From CAZPKH01 sp964587165 (GTDB taxonomy: Bacteria; Bacteroidota; Bacteroidia; Bacteroidales; Muribaculaceae), in the NCBI GenBank assembly GCA_964587165.1, contig CAZPKH010000005.1, forward strand, positions 11,420 to 75,419: a stretch of DNA of 64,000 nt, given 5' to 3'. The translations under genes were made by a program, and so were the position numbers. The notes beneath the pieces were generated by a model, which saw only the letters and a list, made by a program, of their open reading frames with translations, searched no databases and was not told where the DNA came from. This document shows positions 50,258-58,398 of this stretch, in pieces (position 1 is the first letter of the stretch; each line of letters begins with the position of its first letter).

Positions 50258-51490
50258 ATGAACTTTAACCCCCGGATCCTCTTTTCTCTCGATATATCGC
50301 CATACACCTGGGCGCTGCTCGCTGCGGCTGCCATATTTGCCGCACTCATACTCGTGCTCCTGCTGCCGAGGCTGGCTCGAGTGTGCCGTGGTGTGCGTCG
50401 CGGCGACTTCGAAGCCGACGCCCTGCGCGAAGCACCGCGCAACCCTGATGCCGAATGGCCCGGCGTATCCGTCATTGTGCATGCTCAGAGCGATGCGTCG
50501 ACACTGTCGGTGCTCCTGCCTATGCTGCTGGCTCAGGATTACGACGGCCCGATGGAGGTGATCGTGGTGAACGATGGCAACGACGAGGGTGTGAACAATG
50601 TGGTGGGCCGGCTCGAAAACGAGTTTCGCAATCTCTACATGACATATACGCCCGACCGCTCCCGCAACCTGAGCCGTCGCAAGCTCGCCATAACCCTCGG
50701 TGTCAAGGCCGCCCGCTTTGATATGGTGCTGGTGATGTCGGGATCGTCGCGCGTAGTGTCCGACCAGTGGCTCAGCCTGATGATGCTCCCGGTAGCGTCG
50801 GAGGGCAAAGAGGTAGTGGCCGGCTACGGCTTTTTCGTACCCTCCGAGTCAGCGCTGCCGCGCCGCAACCGCGTGATGGCGTTTGAGACAGTCCGTACAG
50901 CCGTGCAGTATCTTGCATCGGCTCTCAGCGGACGCATGTACCGTGCATTCGGATATAATCTGGCTTATCGTCGCGATCTGTTTTTTCAGGCAAAAGGTTT
51001 CTCCGGCTCGCTTGAGCTGCGCTACGGCGACGACGACCTGTTTGTGAGCAGAATCGTGACCCGCGACAATTATGCCGTGCAGCTCGCCCGGGAGGCTATG
51101 GTGGAGATGGTTGAGGACGCACCCGAGCGGATGTACCGCCTCGACAGGCTGGCTCACGACTTCACCGCATCGATGCTCCGCCCCTCGGCTCCACGCTGGT
51201 GGGCTGCCATATCCTGGCTGTGGTGGGGGTGGCTTGCGGCCTCGGTGGCCGCCTCGGTCAGCTCGCTGCCGTCGCTTGTGCCCGCGATAGCGTCGCTGTT
51301 GATACTTATAGCACTCTGGATACCGGTCATGGTGTCGTGGCGCAGGACGTCGACGGCCCTTTGCAGCCGACGGCTCTTCCTGTTGGTGCCGCTGCTTATG
51401 CTTGCACAGCCGTTCAATACCCTGTATTACCGCATATTGGGCCGTACGCGCCGCAATCAGAACTACACATGGTCGTCGACCACCAATTAA
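50258..51490 (+). CDS. GT2-like membrane glycosyltransferase without a DxD motif
   Basis: A 410-residue protein with an N-terminal membrane segment (about 18-36), a GT-A-like catalytic domain (65-300, PGVSVIVHAQSDASTLSVLLPMLLAQDYDGPMEVIVVNDGND) and two or three C-terminal membrane segments (about 310-385). The donor/metal motif expected near residue 158 (normally D-A-D) reads LVMSGSSRVVSDQWL, so the usual acids are absent. A later RYGDDDLFVSRI near 253-260 keeps the acceptor-site acids, but no QxxRW motif follows. It may be an inactive or divergent transferase. Last 20 residues are basic and polar. The DUF6377-like gene follows after 17 bases. Confidence 0.8.
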   Translation: MNFNPRILFSLDISPYTWALLAAAAIFAALILVLLLPRLARVCRGVRRGDFEADALREAPRNPDAEWPGVSVIVHAQSDASTLSVLLPMLLAQDYDGPMEVIVVNDGNDEGVNNVVGRLENEFRNLYMTYTPDRSRNLSRRKLAITLGVKAARFDMVLVMSGSSRVVSDQWLSLMMLPVASEGKEVVAGYGFFVPSESALPRRNRVMAFETVRTAVQYLASALSGRMYRAFGYNLAYRRDLFFQAKGFSGSLELRYGDDDLFVSRIVTRDNYAVQLAREAMVEMVEDAPERMYRLDRLAHDFTASMLRPSAPRWWAAISWLWWGWLAASVAASVSSLPSLVPAIASLLILIALWIPVMVSWRRTSTALCSRRLFLLVPLLMLAQPFNTLYYRILGRTRRNQNYTWSSTTN

Positions 51491-51507
51491 CCGGCCATTG
51501 TCACTTC

Positions 51508-53157
51508 ATGAAAAGATTACTTTCAATACTCCTTGCCGCACTCTCGGTTCTCTCTGTTTCCGCCCAGCAATCTAAATCGGAGATCACTCCTGCAGGTGAT
51601 TCGCCTCGGGCTGAGGGCGTTTTCGCACCGGGCAAAAACAATATAAATCAGGAGACTGTCAACCGCACCCTCTCAAGCCTCGATACCGAGATCGGCAACC
51701 GGCAGGTATACATCGCCCGGCGCCAGCATCAGATTGATTCATTGCGCCACGCAGCCGATTCGTCGCCCCGCAGCGGCGACCGCTATCTCACGGCTCTGCT
51801 TGATCTGGGCGAACGCTACAGCTCGTTTAACGTCGACTCGGCGCTCTATTATTTCAATAAAGGCCTCGCACACTCGCAGGAGATACATCGCGACTCTCTC
51901 GAAACTATCTTCAGACTGCGACGCATCGAGACGCTGCCGGTACTGGGATTTATCAAGGAGGCTCTGGAGGAGTTTGAGCAGATCGATACATTAGGTATGA
52001 ACAATCTGATGCGCCGTGAGTATGAGGAGTGCGGTCGCCAGATGAACAGCTATGTGGCGTCATACTACATCAACTATCCCAGCTACCACGAGCTCTACCG
52101 CCAGCGCACACTCGACTATCAGCGCAATCTGCTGACGCTCCTCGACGAGAACTCTCCCAAATACAAGCTCAATATGGGCGAGTACTACTACGACCATCAG
52201 GAGTACAGCAAAGCCCGCGAGATACTCGAACAGCTGCTCGAGCAGGTGCCCCCCACCGACAATATCTATGCCCGCGCCGCCCACTGCCTCAGCGCCATAG
52301 CCAAGGTGCGCGGCAACCGCGACGAGTATATCTACTACCTGACGCTTTCGGCCATAAGCGACGTCCGTACGGCAACCCTCGAGGTAAACTCGCTCCAGGA
52401 GCTCGGCGGCGTGCTGTACGAGCAGGGCGACGTGGATCGTGCGCACCAATATCTTATGACCGCTCTCGAGGGAGCTGTAAAGGGACATGCCACAATGCGA
52501 CTGATACAGACCGCCGAGGGTATGCCGATCATCGAAGCGGCCCATTTCGAAGATATGAACCGTCAGCGTCGGCGCATATATATAGTGATAGGGATGCTTG
52601 CGCTGTTGCTGCTGGTGCTTCTGGTCACAGTGTGGTTCATACGTCGCGAGATGCACCGCATGGTCGAGCTGCAGAAACGCCTCGAAACGGCTAACCATAC
52701 CAAAGAGGTGTATATCAGCCAGTTCCTGTCGCTTTGCTCCATATATATGGACAAGCTGCATCAATTCTGCAAGATCGCTAACCGCAAGATCAGCGCCGGC
52801 CAGGTCGACGAGCTCTATAAGATGACCAAGACCGGCAAGTTTGTCGAGGAGCAGAGCCGGGAGTTCTACGAAGTGTTCGACGACGCGTTTCTGCATATAT
52901 ACCCCACGTTCGTTGAGTCGGTCAATGAGCTTCTTCGCCCCGATCAGCAGATCGAGCTCCCCGAAGGGCAGAAACTCAACACCGATCTGCGCATACTCGC
53001 ATTCATGCGTCTGGGCATCGACGATTCGAGCAAGATAGCCCAGGTGCTGAACTATTCGGTAAATACCATCTATACCTATCGCAACAAGCTGAAAAACCGA
53101 GCCATCAACCGCGATACATTCGAATCCGACATACTGCGCATATCGTCGATAGGGTAG
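51508..53157 (+). CDS. DUF6377-like TPR membrane regulator
   Basis: A 549-residue protein with a signal peptide (1-19, LSVSAQ), a periplasmic helical TPR-like part (about 90-345, with LTALLDLGERYSSFNVDSALYYFNKGLAHS and YYYDHQEYSKAREILEQLLEQ), one membrane segment (about 356-377, IYIVIGMLALLLLVLLVTVWF), a coiled linker and a cytoplasmic C-terminal part ending in a LuxR-like helix-turn-helix (about 497-535, DLRILAFMRLGIDDSSKIAQVLNYSVNTIYTYRNKLKNRAI). This layout fits the Bacteroidetes DUF6377 family of presumed one-piece membrane sensors that bind DNA. Start at 51508 begins the signal peptide. Its signal and targets are unknown. Confidence 0.85.
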   Translation: MKRLLSILLAALSVLSVSAQQSKSEITPAGDSPRAEGVFAPGKNNINQETVNRTLSSLDTEIGNRQVYIARRQHQIDSLRHAADSSPRSGDRYLTALLDLGERYSSFNVDSALYYFNKGLAHSQEIHRDSLETIFRLRRIETLPVLGFIKEALEEFEQIDTLGMNNLMRREYEECGRQMNSYVASYYINYPSYHELYRQRTLDYQRNLLTLLDENSPKYKLNMGEYYYDHQEYSKAREILEQLLEQVPPTDNIYARAAHCLSAIAKVRGNRDEYIYYLTLSAISDVRTATLEVNSLQELGGVLYEQGDVDRAHQYLMTALEGAVKGHATMRLIQTAEGMPIIEAAHFEDMNRQRRRIYIVIGMLALLLLVLLVTVWFIRREMHRMVELQKRLETANHTKEVYISQFLSLCSIYMDKLHQFCKIANRKISAGQVDELYKMTKTGKFVEEQSREFYEVFDDAFLHIYPTFVESVNELLRPDQQIELPEGQKLNTDLRILAFMRLGIDDSSKIAQVLNYSVNTIYTYRNKLKNRAINRDTFESDILRISSIG

Positions 53158-53185
53158 TGCGAAGCTGTCCGTCCGCAAAAACAAA

Positions 53186-53216
53186 TTTGTCGATTGCGTG
53201 CTTATTCGTATATTTG
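53186..53216 (+). promoter_or_regulatory. Promoter of the dxs operon
   Basis: TTTG (53186-53189), 19-base spacer, TATATTTG (53209-53216), a perfect match. The transcript would start about at the ATG of the small membrane gene (53222). Confidence 0.75.
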
Positions 53217-53221
53217 CAGAA

Positions 53222-53416
53222 ATGAAAACCGCAATAGCCATACGTTTCGCGTGCATTGCGGCGCTTTGGGCGCTGCTGTGCTATTTTGTCGTGGCCTCGC
53301 AGCCGTTCAGCCTGCGTGTGCTCTTCATCGTGGCGGCCTCGGGTATCGTGGTTTTTGTGCCGCTGTATAAAAAATACGTAAGAAATGGAAAAGCCGGAAG
53401 CCAAAAAGATGCCTGA
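53222..53416 (+). CDS. Small two-span membrane protein ahead of dxs
   Basis: A 64-residue hydrophobic protein with two predicted membrane segments (about 6-27 and 31-49) and a basic C-terminus (YKKYVRNGKAGSQKDA). Its ATG is 5 bases after the -7 box, so the message would be leaderless or nearly so. The 3' end overlaps the dxs start by 32 bases in another frame. No family recognised. Codon use and membrane pattern favour a real gene, but the missing leader makes it less sure. Confidence 0.55.
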   Translation: MKTAIAIRFACIAALWALLCYFVVASQPFSLRVLFIVAASGIVVFVPLYKKYVRNGKAGSQKDA

Positions 53417-55331
53417 CCCCGAGCTCTACCCGCTGCTCGCAGCTATCGGCAGCCCGGCCGACCTCCGGCGTCTGGAGGTGGACCGCCTGCCCGCACTCTG
53501 TGCAGAGATACGCCACTTTCTGGTGCATGTACTCGCAGTGAATCCCGGCCATTTCGCATCGTCGATGGGTGCCGTCGAGATCACTGTGGCGCTTCATTAT
53601 GTGTTCGACACCCCCCACGACCGTATCGTGTGGGACGTTGGCCATCAGGCTTACGTGCACAAGCTCCTCACCGGCCGCGCCGCCGACTTTGCCACACTTC
53701 GCAAGTTCGGGGGTATCAGCGGATTTCCCAACCCTGCCGAGAGCAGCTACGACACATTCACCGCAGGGCATGCATCCAACTCTATATCCGCTGCCCTCGG
53801 CATGGCTCTCGCATCCGAGCTCAAAGAGGGCGACCGCCGCAATGTCGTGGCCGTGATAGGCGATGCCGCAATATCGGGAGGTCTCGCTTTCGAAGGGCTC
53901 AATAATGCCGCCAATCAGCGCAATAACCTCCTTATCGTGCTCAACGACAACGATATGTCGATAGACCGCAACGTCGGCTCCCTCAACTCCTACCTGGCAC
54001 ATATCACGGCATCAAAGCGCTACAACCGCCTCCGGTTCAAGCTATACAACATGCTCAAGTCGATGGACGTCATCAGCGAGCATCGCCGCGGCTCGATCCT
54101 CAGATTCAACAACTCGCTCAAAGCTCTGCTCAACCATCAGCAGAACATCTTCGAAGGACTCAACATACGTTATTTCGGTCCGTTCGACGGCCACGATGTG
54201 GTGCGCCTCGTACAGGTGTTCCGCGACATCAAGGATATGAACGGGCCCCGTCTGCTTCATCTGCGCACCGTCAAGGGTAAAGGGTATGAGCCGGCCGAGA
54301 AAGATCCGGCCGTGTGGCACGCTCCCGGCCTGTTTGACGCAGCCACAGGCGAGCGCACAAAAGCTGCCGACGCTTCAAGCCGTCCGTTGAAGTATCAGGA
54401 CGTGTTCGGGCGCACCCTTGTCAAGCTCGCCGGCGACGACGAGCGCGTGGTGGCCATTACGGCCGCTATGCCCTCGGGCACCTCGGTGAGCATGATGCAG
54501 GCTGCTATGCCGGAGCGTACGTTTGATGTCGGTATATCCGAGGGCCACGCCGTGACCTTTGCGGGAGGTCTTGCCAAAGAGGGGATGCGGCCTGTGGTGG
54601 CGATCTATTCATCGTTCCTTCAGCGCGCCTACGACCATATAATCCACGATGTGGCGATACAGCACCTGCCCGTGCTATTCTGTATCGACCGTGCCGGCGT
54701 GGTGGGCGAGGATGGCCCCACACACCACGGTATGTTCGATCTGGCGTATCTGCGCACCGTGCCCGGTCTTACCGTCGCCGCTCCCCGTTCGGAGGTTAAG
54801 CTCTCGCAGCTGATGCATACATATCTGGCTCAGGACGGACCCTTTGCAATACGCTACCCGCGAGGCGCAGGCTCGATGCACCCGCAGCAGCTTGAGGAAG
54901 CACTCGCATCGGAGGGTACACTCACCCTGCCGATAGGCCGCTCCGAGCAGCTTGCCGAAGGTACTGATGTGGCCGTGCTGTCGATAGGTACGATGGCACG
55001 TACGGCTCTTGATGCAGCCCGCGAAGCTGCCGATGCCGGTATATCTGTGGCCGTGCACGACATGATATTTCTCAAACCTCTCGATACAGAGCTGATCGAC
55101 CGCCTCGGTCGTGCCGGCACTCCTATCGTCACCGTCGAGGACGGCACACTTGCCGGAGGTATGGGCAGTGCCGTGGTCGAAGCTCTCGCCGACCGAGGTT
55201 ATACCAACCGCGTGGCGCGTGTAGGCGCCCCCGACCGTTTTATATCTCACGGCTCGCCGGCCAAACTGTATGAAGTCAACGGCATGGACTCTGCCGCAGT
55301 GGTCCGCGCTATCAAATCGGTACTGAAATGA
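53385..55331 (+). CDS. dxs: 1-deoxy-D-xylulose-5-phosphate synthase
   Basis: A 648-residue thiamine-diphosphate enzyme that joins pyruvate and glyceraldehyde-3-phosphate, the first step of the MEP isoprenoid pathway. Markers: NPGHFASSMGAVEITVALHYVFD, WDVGHQAYVHKLLTGR, the ThDP motif GDAAISGGLAFEGLNNA (near residue 158) with NDNDMSI, and in the pyrimidine domain AIYSSFLQRAYDHIIHDVAIQ with GEDGPTHHG (near 442). An ATG at 53409 (MPDPELYP) is a possible shorter start. The trkA ATG overlaps its stop by four bases. Confidence 0.96.
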   Translation: MEKPEAKKMPDPELYPLLAAIGSPADLRRLEVDRLPALCAEIRHFLVHVLAVNPGHFASSMGAVEITVALHYVFDTPHDRIVWDVGHQAYVHKLLTGRAADFATLRKFGGISGFPNPAESSYDTFTAGHASNSISAALGMALASELKEGDRRNVVAVIGDAAISGGLAFEGLNNAANQRNNLLIVLNDNDMSIDRNVGSLNSYLAHITASKRYNRLRFKLYNMLKSMDVISEHRRGSILRFNNSLKALLNHQQNIFEGLNIRYFGPFDGHDVVRLVQVFRDIKDMNGPRLLHLRTVKGKGYEPAEKDPAVWHAPGLFDAATGERTKAADASSRPLKYQDVFGRTLVKLAGDDERVVAITAAMPSGTSVSMMQAAMPERTFDVGISEGHAVTFAGGLAKEGMRPVVAIYSSFLQRAYDHIIHDVAIQHLPVLFCIDRAGVVGEDGPTHHGMFDLAYLRTVPGLTVAAPRSEVKLSQLMHTYLAQDGPFAIRYPRGAGSMHPQQLEEALASEGTLTLPIGRSEQLAEGTDVAVLSIGTMARTALDAAREAADAGISVAVHDMIFLKPLDTELIDRLGRAGTPIVTVEDGTLAGGMGSAVVEALADRGYTNRVARVGAPDRFISHGSPAKLYEVNGMDSAAVVRAIKSVLK

Positions 55332-56662
55332 AGATCGTGATAGCCGGAGCCGGCGATGTAGGCACACACCTTGCCAAACTCCTCTCGCGTGAGGATCAGG
55401 ATATTATGGTGATCGACAAGAGCGCCGAGCGTCTGCAGGTGCTCGACGACAACTATAACCTTATGACACACCAGGGCTCGCCTATATCGTTTGCAGCCCA
55501 GATGGAGTCGGGAGTCGATTCGTGCGACCTTTTCATAGCCGTCACCCCGTCGGAGACCGACAATATCACCGCTTGCGCCATAGCCAAAAGCATCGGAGCC
55601 AAGACCACCGTCGGGCGTATAGACAACTACGAGTATATGTCGCCCGAGCATATAGGGTATTTCAATAGCCTCGGAGTCGATTCGCTGATCTACCCCGAAT
55701 ATCTGGCTGCCCGCGAGATACTTGACGCCCTTGAGCACCCCTGGGCGCGAAACTGGTTTGAGCTGCATCAGGGAGAGCTTATACTCATCGGTGTCAAACC
55801 GGCCGACGATGCCCCGATCATAGGTATGCAGCTCAAGCAGTTCGGCAACATGCGCCACGACTTCCACGTATCGGCCATCAAGCGTGGCTACGATACCATC
55901 ATACCGAGGGGCGACGACTTCATAAAGCGCGACGATATAGTCTACTTCATGACCCGCCGCGACTATGTGGAGGAGCTGCGCGAGCTCTGCGGCAAGCAAT
56001 ATAAGGATATACGCCGCGTCATGATCGTGGGCGGCAGCCGTATCGCCATACGCTTTGCGTCGCTCGCCGCCGATAAATACCGCATTAAGATACTCGACCG
56101 CGACCGCGACCGTTGCCGCAAGCTGTCGGAGAAATGCGCCGAATGCTCCATCGTGATGGCCGACGGCCGCGATATCGAGACACTCCGCGAGGAGGGTATC
56201 GAGGAGGTCGACGCTTTCATAGCTCTGACCGGGAGCTCGGAGACAAACATACTGTCGTCGCTCACGGCCAAGCAGATGAATGTATACAAGACCGTGGCCG
56301 AGGTCGAGGATATACAGTTTATACCTGTGGCCGAGGGACTTAATATCGTTTCGATAGTCAACAAGAAGCTTATAGCTTCGAGCCGTATATTCCAGCTGCT
56401 GCTCGATGCCGACTCATCGACCACCAAATGCCTGTCGCTGGCCGATGCCGAAGTGCTTGAGCTTGAGGTGCGTCCCGGCTCCAAGATCACACGCCACGCC
56501 GTGCGCGATCTGCGCCTGTCGCGCGACATCACCATAGCCGGACTGGTGCGCAACGGCCACGGACTGCTCGTCGACGGTAACACCACCCTGCAGCCCGGCG
56601 ATCACGCCATGGTGTTCTGCCTGCAGGGATCGATACACAAGGCCGAAAAACTCTTTAATTAA
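55328..56662 (+). CDS. trkA: Trk potassium uptake regulatory subunit TrkA
   Basis: A 444-residue cytoplasmic protein with two RCK units, each a nucleotide-binding Rossmann fold plus ligand domain. The first opens with KIVIAGAGDVGTHLAKLL (GxGxxG at 7-12), the second near residue 232 with RVMIVGGSRIAIRFASLA. It gates the TrkH/TrkG potassium channel in response to NAD(H) or ATP. Overlaps dxs (ATGA), so both are made from one message. No trkH gene follows; in many Bacteroidales dxs-trkA is followed by trkH, so its absence here is notable. Confidence 0.93.
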   Translation: MKIVIAGAGDVGTHLAKLLSREDQDIMVIDKSAERLQVLDDNYNLMTHQGSPISFAAQMESGVDSCDLFIAVTPSETDNITACAIAKSIGAKTTVGRIDNYEYMSPEHIGYFNSLGVDSLIYPEYLAAREILDALEHPWARNWFELHQGELILIGVKPADDAPIIGMQLKQFGNMRHDFHVSAIKRGYDTIIPRGDDFIKRDDIVYFMTRRDYVEELRELCGKQYKDIRRVMIVGGSRIAIRFASLAADKYRIKILDRDRDRCRKLSEKCAECSIVMADGRDIETLREEGIEEVDAFIALTGSSETNILSSLTAKQMNVYKTVAEVEDIQFIPVAEGLNIVSIVNKKLIASSRIFQLLLDADSSTTKCLSLADAEVLELEVRPGSKITRHAVRDLRLSRDITIAGLVRNGHGLLVDGNTTLQPGDHAMVFCLQGSIHKAEKLFN

Positions 56663-56677
56663 TAGGTTAATTAAGAG
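56651..56677 (+). terminator. AT-rich inverted repeat at the end of trkA
   Basis: CTCTTTAATTAA and TTAATTAAGAG form a near-perfect palindrome including the trkA stop codon. Low GC and no T-run: a weak terminator at best. Confidence 0.3.
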
Positions 56678-56690
56678 CCTGTAAAAATAT

Positions 56691-56721
56691 TTTGCCAATT
56701 CAAAAAAGTTTACTAAATTTG
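56691..56721 (+). promoter_or_regulatory. Promoter of rpsU
   Basis: TTTG (56691-56694), 19-base spacer, TAAATTTG (56714-56721), a perfect consensus. The predicted leader is about 77 bases, A-rich and without a Shine-Dalgarno sequence. Confidence 0.8.
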
Positions 56722-56804
56722 CGCTGCAAAATCGAGCCGAACGTTGAGTCGGCAACATTGCACTCACTGACAATAAATTAAACACAAAAACATAACAATC
56801 AAAC

Positions 56805-56996
56805 ATGATCATCGTACAAGTTAAGGAAGGCGAGAATATCGAAAGAGCCCTCAAGAAGTTCAAACGTAAATATGAGAAAACCGGCATCGTCAAAGAGCTG
56901 CGTTCACGTCAGGCTTTCCAGAAGCCTTCGGTAGTGAACCGTAAGAAAATGATGAAAGCCGTATACGTTCAGAAGCTTCGCTCTGTGGAGGAGTAA
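56805..56996 (+). CDS. rpsU: Small ribosomal subunit protein bS21
   Basis: A 63-residue basic protein (MIIVQVKEGENIERALKKFKRKYEKTG) of the 30S platform, near the 3' end of 16S rRNA. In Bacteroidetes bS21 takes part in hiding the anti-Shine-Dalgarno sequence, so translation in this group rarely relies on it. Length equals the Bacteroidetes form. It has its own strong promoter and stands alone; several Bacteroidales place xerC or hpf after it, but here three hairpins and then an opposite-strand gene follow. The start ATG is preceded by an A-rich leader with no GGAG-type sequence. Confidence 0.96.
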   Translation: MIIVQVKEGENIERALKKFKRKYEKTGIVKELRSRQAFQKPSVVNRKKMMKAVYVQKLRSVEE

Positions 56997-56997
56997 T

Positions 56998-57106
56998 CAG
57001 CCTCTTGTGAGGCTGCGGACAGCCGATGTCCGCTCCATCCCCCTAAGCCCTAACTTCCATCCGTATACACCGAGGGTGTGCCCGACACAGCGTCCGGCAC
57101 ACCCTC
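56998..57106 (+). terminator. Three tandem hairpins after rpsU
   Basis: CAGCCTC/GAGGCTG (56998-57015), CGGACA/TGTCCG (57016-57032) and an 11-bp perfect repeat GAGGGTGTGCC/GGCACACCCTC (57072-57106). The last is followed by TGAGTTTATAT, not a clean T-run. Together they probably end and protect the rpsU message. Confidence 0.6.
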
Positions 57107-57167
57107 TGAGTTTATATCCCTACTGAAAAAAGCCCAATAATCAAGCTTTTCAGCGTCGGATACATGG

Positions 57168-57326
57168 CTACAAGAGGATCTTAACTTTGCGCTTAAAATC
57201 CTCGTATGTTTTGCGGAGATTGTCTTTTTTCTCCTTGGAATATGGCTTAGTGTTCTGTATTATTTCTTCAAACCGTTGTGCATCTTCTCCATAGAGCACA
57301 GGGGTTTCTGCTATTGGGCGTGCCAT
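57168..57326 (-). CDS. Small MARPI-type protein, 52 residues
   Basis: A short charged protein: MARPIAETPVLYGEDAQRFE at the start, then a Lys/Glu-rich helix (EKKDNLRKTYEDFKRKVKILL). The MARPI-ETP-LYGEDA-RFE pattern is recurrent in Bacteroidetes small proteins of unknown function, often next to toxin-antitoxin or mobile genes; here the partner gene typical of such pairs is absent. A perfect -7 box (TATATTTG, 57383-57390) lies 57 bases upstream, which supports a real gene. Sits 151 bases downstream of the beta-lactamase on the same strand, in A+T-rich DNA. Confidence 0.75.
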   Translation of the reverse strand: MARPIAETPVLYGEDAQRFEEIIQNTKPYSKEKKDNLRKTYEDFKRKVKILL

Positions 57327-57382
57327 CACGAGTAAATTTAAAATGATTTTTTATAGAACGACAGGAATAATGGTTTGTTTTG

Positions 57383-57390
57383 CAAATATA
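57383..57390 (-). promoter_or_regulatory. -7 promoter box of the small MARPI gene
   Basis: TATATTTG on the minus strand, perfect; TTTG occurs 24 bases upstream, longer than usual spacing. Confidence 0.45.
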
Positions 57391-57477
57391 GTTATTTTAT
57401 CTTATTTTCCGCTCCAAATCTTATTTTTTGCTTGGATGCATATATGTAGGTTGAAAAACTAATAAAACTAATCTGTA

Positions 57478-58389
57478 TTATGGCCTGTAAGCTCTCAATA
57501 CGATTTTTGATATTTCGGCTATTATTTCTTCTGTCCGAACGATATCGTACCCGGAGTCTGCGATGAAAACGGCTATGGCATAACGTGTGCCGTCGGGCAG
57601 ATGCACATATCCTACGTCGTTTATGGCCATAAGCCGCCCGCGCGGTAATACAAATCCGGTACCTGTTTTATGCCCTAATGTGGCATTGCCGTTTTGCAGC
57701 GGCTTTGCAAGCCGGTTGGTACCTGTCCGGCAGCTCTCCATCAGAGCCTTTATTTCGGTAGAGATCGAGTCATTATATTCTCTGTCAAACTCGTCCAGCA
57801 GTCTTGCCATGGCCTCAGGGGTAGCGGAGTTGTGATAGCAAAGCAGGCTGTCAAGGTGCATTTCATCTTCTGTTGACACGACATTAATATCCCTCACGCC
57901 CAGACGTTTCAATACTGACATCACATTCTCCGGACCACCAAGTTTCTTTAATAATATATCGGAAGCGTTGTTGTCGCTTTGCTGAAGTGCATATGCCAGA
58001 ACTTCACGAATCGGGAGTGCGAGGGTGTCTTTGCCCCCGAACCGGTCGCGCATAGGGCTGTAGGTGTCGGGTTTAAGATCGTTTGGATATATGATTATCG
58101 TATCTGATAGACTTTCGCCTCTTTGTGTCAACTGTTCACGCAATGCTATGGCGATAGGAAACTTATAAACGCTCAGCATAGGAAAGGGCTTATCTGCATT
58201 GACGGCGGCTGCCATCTCCTGGCTGTCGTGTATTACGGCTACACCTATCTTAGCATCCTTATCATCGATATATTCAGTTAGTTCTTTCTGCAGAGCTGTG
58301 GCATTAATGCCTTGAGCCGCACTGCATGGGAGCAATGCGGCTGCAAGGTGTAGGATGAAAGCGATGATTCCTGTGCCGGGAGCTTTCAT
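57478..58389 (-). CDS. Class A beta-lactamase (CfxA/CepA/PER-like)
   Basis: A 303-residue exported serine hydrolase (signal peptide 1-25). All class A elements are in place: SxxK with Ser73 and Lys76 (LSVYK), SDN at 138-140, an omega-loop Glu174 (STEDEMH) and KTG at 241-243. The EDEMH and HNSATPEAMARLL surroundings recall the Bacteroidetes/PER/VEB branch (subclass A2), which often attacks cephalosporins; the spectrum here cannot be read from sequence. The start lies 9 bases after the stop of the 819-residue barrel gene, so both are likely on one message. The gene is visibly richer in A+T than dxs, trkA or the barrel gene. Confidence 0.92.
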   Translation of the reverse strand: MKAPGTGIIAFILHLAAALLPCSAAQGINATALQKELTEYIDDKDAKIGVAVIHDSQEMAAAVNADKPFPMLSVYKFPIAIALREQLTQRGESLSDTIIIYPNDLKPDTYSPMRDRFGGKDTLALPIREVLAYALQQSDNNASDILLKKLGGPENVMSVLKRLGVRDINVVSTEDEMHLDSLLCYHNSATPEAMARLLDEFDREYNDSISTEIKALMESCRTGTNRLAKPLQNGNATLGHKTGTGFVLPRGRLMAINDVGYVHLPDGTRYAIAVFIADSGYDIVRTEEIIAEISKIVLRAYRP

Positions 58390-58398
58390 AATAGCTTG

